7,593 nucleotides of DNA. It comes from Actinomycetes bacterium (lineage in GTDB: Bacteria; Actinomycetota; Acidimicrobiia; Acidimicrobiales; Bog-793). The stretch is taken from NCBI GenBank assembly GCA_021823365.1, contig JAKAOD010000138.1:1-7593 (forward strand), given 5' to 3'. Shown here piece after piece: positions 5,800 to 7,593 of the stretch. The notes under the pieces are model-generated. The model searched no databases and was not told the DNA's origin. It worked only from the letters and a program-made list of their open reading frames with translations. Both the position numbers and the translations under genes were made by a program. Each line of letters opens with the position of its first letter. Position 1 is the stretch's first letter.

Positions 5800-5801
5800 C
5801 C
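5780..5801 (+). mobile_element. Probable attachment-site core at the tRNA 3' end (left junction of an integrated element)
   Basis: Tyrosine integrases of genomic islands commonly recombine at the 3' part of a tRNA gene and leave the integrase gene just downstream, as here. The core would lie within the T arm and acceptor strand. The exact ends cannot be set because the second copy is not in this window; no repeat of the tRNA 3' end was found up to base 7593, so the element would extend beyond it. Confidence 0.45.
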
Positions 5802-5827
5802 GGCGTATTCCCTGGTAGACAGCATTT

Positions 5828-5841
5828 CTTGAGCACTCAAG
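5828..5841. repeat. Perfect palindrome CTTGAG-CA-CTCAAG
   Basis: A 6-bp perfect inverted repeat with a 2-bp centre in the 127-bp gap between the tRNA and the integrase. Its size and place suit a small repressor operator or a recombination accessory site; nothing shows which. Confidence 0.6.
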
Positions 5842-5858
5842 TCCGCGGTCTCTCGAAG

Positions 5859-5879
5859 TGGCAATCACTCTTGGCAATC
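5859..5879 (+). repeat. Direct repeats of TGGCAATC (possible integrase arm sites)
   Basis: TGGCAATC occurs at 5859-5866 and again at 5872-5879, a 13-bp period, between the tRNA and the integrase start. Arm-type integrase binding sites are short direct repeats at just this position in many integrative elements. The same TTGGCAA core recurs downstream of the integrase at 7433 and 7444, and once inside its coding region at 6961. Confidence 0.5.
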
Positions 5880-5884
5880 TGAGC

Positions 5885-5920
5885 TAGGCTGAGGGCGGGT
5901 GCAGCGCCAGAGCGAAGGAG
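5885..5920 (+). promoter_or_regulatory. Candidate integrase -10 box and strong ribosome binding site
   Basis: AAGGAG (5915-5920) lies six bases before GTG 5927, nearly ideal, and fixes the integrase start. TAGGCT (5885-5890) is a possible -10 box about 36 bases before the start. The upstream TTGGCA at 5871 is only eight bases from it, too near to be the matching -35 box. Confidence 0.45.
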
Positions 5921-5926
5921 CCGACG

Positions 5927-7048
5927 GTGGCAGGCCACCTCCAACAGCGCGGAGAGAGCACGTGGCGGCTCCACGCCTTCATCGGCACCGACGAGAAGGG
6001 GCGGCGCCAGTACGCCTCGAAGACCTTCCACGGCACCAAGCGGGAGGCCGGCCGTGCGCTCGCCTCGTTCGTCGCAGAGATCAGCCGGGACCGCAGCGCC
6101 GACGCCGTGACCAAGGCCATGACCGTCTCTCAGACGCTCAGCCAGTGGCTCGAAGCGAAAGAGGCGCGCCTCTCTCCTGTCACCGCCGCCCGCTACCGGA
6201 TCGCCTTCAAGCACATCGAGCCGACGCTCGGAGCCATGCCGGTTTCGCGGCTGCGCCCGCACCACATCGAGGACCTCTACGACACTCTCGTCACCAAGGG
6301 CCAGTCCGGTGCGTCCATCCGCAAGGTCCACTGGGGACTCCGCCAATCTCTCGCTTGGGCGCACCGCCGCGGCTACACCGCGATCGTCGCGACCGACGGC
6401 GTCGAACTGCCGCCGCTCGGGGAAAAGAAGATCACGCCCCCGCGCTCGGACGACGTCCGCAGGCTCCTCGACCACCTCCTCGACGAGAACCCACCCGACT
6501 GGGGAACGCTCTTTGCCGTCGTCGCCTGGACCGGCTGTCGCAGAGGAGAGGCCTGCGCCCTCCATTGGGAGGACATCGACCTCGACAGCGGGACCATCTT
6601 CATTCGCCGGGCCGTCGTTGCTCTCCCTGGCGGTCATGTCAGCGAACGCGGCACGAAGACCGGGGAAGTTCGCCGCATCGCCATCGGTCCCCGGACCGTC
6701 GCACTTCTCCGTGCCCATCAGCAACGCTGCACGGCGCGCGCGCAGGCATGCAAGACGACGCTGGCGCCGTCTGCTTACGTTTTCTCCGCCGAACCAGACG
6801 GTCGTCGGCCTTACTACCCCAACAGTGTGAGTCGAGCCTTCGCCCTCGCTTGCAAGGCCGCAGGCGTTCCCCCCATGCGCCTCCACGATCTTCGACACCA
6901 TTCCGCCACCACCCTCCTCAAGAGTGGCGCGTCGGTCGGAGAGGTCATGGACCGCCACGGTTGGCAATCGGTCCAGATGATCAACAGGTACCGTCACCTT
7001 CTCGAAGCTCAGGACGTCGCCGCCGCCAAGACGCTGGAGAACGCGTGA
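5927..7048 (+). CDS. Tyrosine recombinase / phage-type integrase
   Basis: A 373-residue site-specific recombinase that would integrate and excise the element carrying it. The N-terminal part (about 1-60) is a small basic beta-rich region ending in KTFHGTKREAGRALASFVAE, like the arm-binding domain of many integrases. A SAM-like core-binding domain follows (about 66-160, from TVSQTLSQWLEA). The catalytic domain (about 170-365) holds all expected active residues: R205 in TGCRRGE, K244 in the RGTKTGEVRRI hairpin, H320 and R323 in LHDLRHH, H344 in DRHGW, and nucleophile Y355 in INRYRHL. It therefore looks intact. The GTG start is set by AAGGAG upstream. It lies 128 bases after tRNA-Glu and points away from it, as expected for a tRNA-targeting island, integrative plasmid or prophage. 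No excisionase, replication or transfer gene follows within the window, so the kind of element cannot be told. Confidence 0.95.
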   Translation: MAGHLQQRGESTWRLHAFIGTDEKGRRQYASKTFHGTKREAGRALASFVAEISRDRSADAVTKAMTVSQTLSQWLEAKEARLSPVTAARYRIAFKHIEPTLGAMPVSRLRPHHIEDLYDTLVTKGQSGASIRKVHWGLRQSLAWAHRRGYTAIVATDGVELPPLGEKKITPPRSDDVRRLLDHLLDENPPDWGTLFAVVAWTGCRRGEACALHWEDIDLDSGTIFIRRAVVALPGGHVSERGTKTGEVRRIAIGPRTVALLRAHQQRCTARAQACKTTLAPSAYVFSAEPDGRRPYYPNSVSRAFALACKAAGVPPMRLHDLRHHSATTLLKSGASVGEVMDRHGWQSVQMINRYRHLLEAQDVAAAKTLENA

Positions 7049-7078
7049 CACCCTCTCTGCCCGGCATTCGCGGCCGTA

Positions 7079-7312
7079 TCACCGACAGCGGCCGACCGGC
7101 AGCATGTCGTCGAGCATGGCGACTCCCACGAGAACAGAGTCAGGCAGCTCGGTGACGCTGACTTCGCATTCCGGAATATGCACCGGAACATCGGGTAAGT
7201 CGGCAGTCGCTCCCCCACGTAGATCCTGCCTCAGGCGGGCGTGACACACATTCACGACCTCACCCGCCCAGTGCGTACACACACCAGCCACCGAGTAGGA
7301 GAGGCTGCGCAC
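7079..7312 (-). CDS. Possible small protein, hypothetical (77 aa)
   Basis: A minus-strand frame from GTG 7312 to a stop at 7079-7081, with GGAAG about ten bases before the start. I do not recognise the product. The C-terminal part, VSVTELPDSVLVGVAMLDDM, alternates polar and hydrophobic residues, and the LVGVAML patch faintly recalls the end of retropepsin-like (clan AA) proteases. No DTG catalytic motif is present in this frame, so at best it would be a broken piece. Third-position GC is only moderately high. It converges on the integrase. It may simply be chance. Confidence 0.2.
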   Translation of the reverse strand: MRSLSYSVAGVCTHWAGEVVNVCHARLRQDLRGGATADLPDVPVHIPECEVSVTELPDSVLVGVAMLDDMLPVGRCR

Positions 7313-7428
7313 CCGGCTTCCGGAGAGCCATCGGGGTCGTCCATCGGGTCCACCTGATCGACTACGTCGCTTATGAGCAGGGACGATTGTCTACCGAGAC
7401 CAACGGTGTCCAGGCTCGGCGGGCCGTT

Positions 7429-7450
7429 TGATTGGCAATTGATTGGCAAC
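7429..7450 (+). repeat. 11-bp tandem repeat TGATTGGCAA(T/C)
   Basis: Two adjacent copies, at 7429-7439 and 7440-7450, differ only in the last base. The 11-bp period puts both copies on nearly the same face of the helix. The core TTGGCAA matches the repeat pair on the other side of the integrase gene, so both may bind the same protein. Confidence 0.7.
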
Positions 7451-7593
7451 TCGGGGAGGGTGACGACAGGGGATGTTCCTCCTTCCCGCCGATTCATGAC
7501 CCTGCCACCCACCGGCACTTCTCGGGGAGGGTTCGGCGAGGAACTGGGGCATCGCGATGGCGCGGTAAGGGCGGGCTACGCGGCTGAGTGACG

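Larger units (their letters stand above)
7049..7593. other. 545 bp downstream of the integrase without a recognised gene
   Basis: Open frames here are short and mutually overlapping on both strands, and none resembles a family I know with confidence. The stretch looks less GC-rich and more mixed in composition than the core genes. It contains an 11-bp tandem repeat at 7429-7450, a 12-bp repeat (ctcggggagggt at 7450-7461 and 7521-7532), a weak hairpin at 7225-7239 and one possible small minus-strand gene (7079-7312). Decayed element DNA or an intergenic control region are both possible. Confidence 0.6.

Noticed and set aside
4620..5864. Long minus-strand open frame of 414 codons opposite ctaA and the tRNA
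   Set aside because: Low-complexity charged translation with no domain; it runs through a tRNA gene and lies antisense to a clear heme A synthase. Long antisense frames are common in GC-rich DNA.
5837..7051. Long minus-strand open frame of 404 codons opposite the integrase
   Set aside because: Antisense shadow of a complete tyrosine recombinase, with no recognisable motifs.
5899..7155. Plus-strand frame of 418 codons overlapping the integrase
   Set aside because: Arg/Pro/Ser-rich out-of-frame translation; the integrase frame carries all catalytic residues and the ribosome binding site.
7225..7239. Hairpin CCTGCC/GGCGGG as an integrase terminator
   Set aside because: It needs a G-T pair, has a three-base loop and no T-run, and lies about 180 bp after the stop codon.
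7252..7591. Two overlapping open frames (88 codons minus, 72 codons plus) in the tail
   Set aside because: No recognisable motifs, no convincing ribosome binding sites, and they overlap each other and the tandem repeat.

Overview
The window is strongly GC-rich, with GC-rich third codon positions, GTG as well as ATG starts, TAnnnT-type -10 boxes close to start codons, and a RegX3-like regulator. This points to an actinobacterium, probably outside the well-studied genera. The class-level placement is inference; no rRNA or other reliable marker gene is present.

Left part (1-1325, + strand): the 3' end of a sensor histidine kinase gene, followed 56 bp later by an OmpR/PhoB-family response regulator resembling RegX3. 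The kinase fragment is odd. Upstream of its ATP-binding G boxes lies a proline/glycine-rich stretch that begins with in-frame 12-bp tandem repeats (TPVG) and ends at a perfect 10-bp inverted repeat.

Core (1404-5672): serS (- strand) converges on the regulator gene, and the 78-bp gap holds a 22-bp tandem repeat. serS diverges across only 29 bp from an ABC transporter operon (ATPase and ABC-2 permease, overlapping by ATGA). Then comes ctaA, for heme A synthase with four candidate heme-ligand histidines. The two divergent genes appear to share one compact bidirectional promoter whose two -10 hexamers overlap on a TA step. ABC genes beside ctaA suggest a link to respiratory heme or oxidase maturation, but no substrate can be read from sequence.

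Right part (5694-7593): a tRNA-Glu(UUC) gene with normal stems but changed bases at two near-invariant positions (8 and 18). It is followed by a tyrosine recombinase gene pointing away from it, the usual look of the integrase end of an element inserted at a tRNA 3' end. TTGGCAA-type repeats flank the integrase and could be arm-type binding sites. The last 545 bp hold no gene I can support with confidence; at most there is one short minus-strand ORF.

I do not see a complete new defence or mobile system. The most unusual signals are the kinase insert with its repeat array, the shared divergent promoter, the aberrant tRNA-Glu, and the repeats around the integrase.
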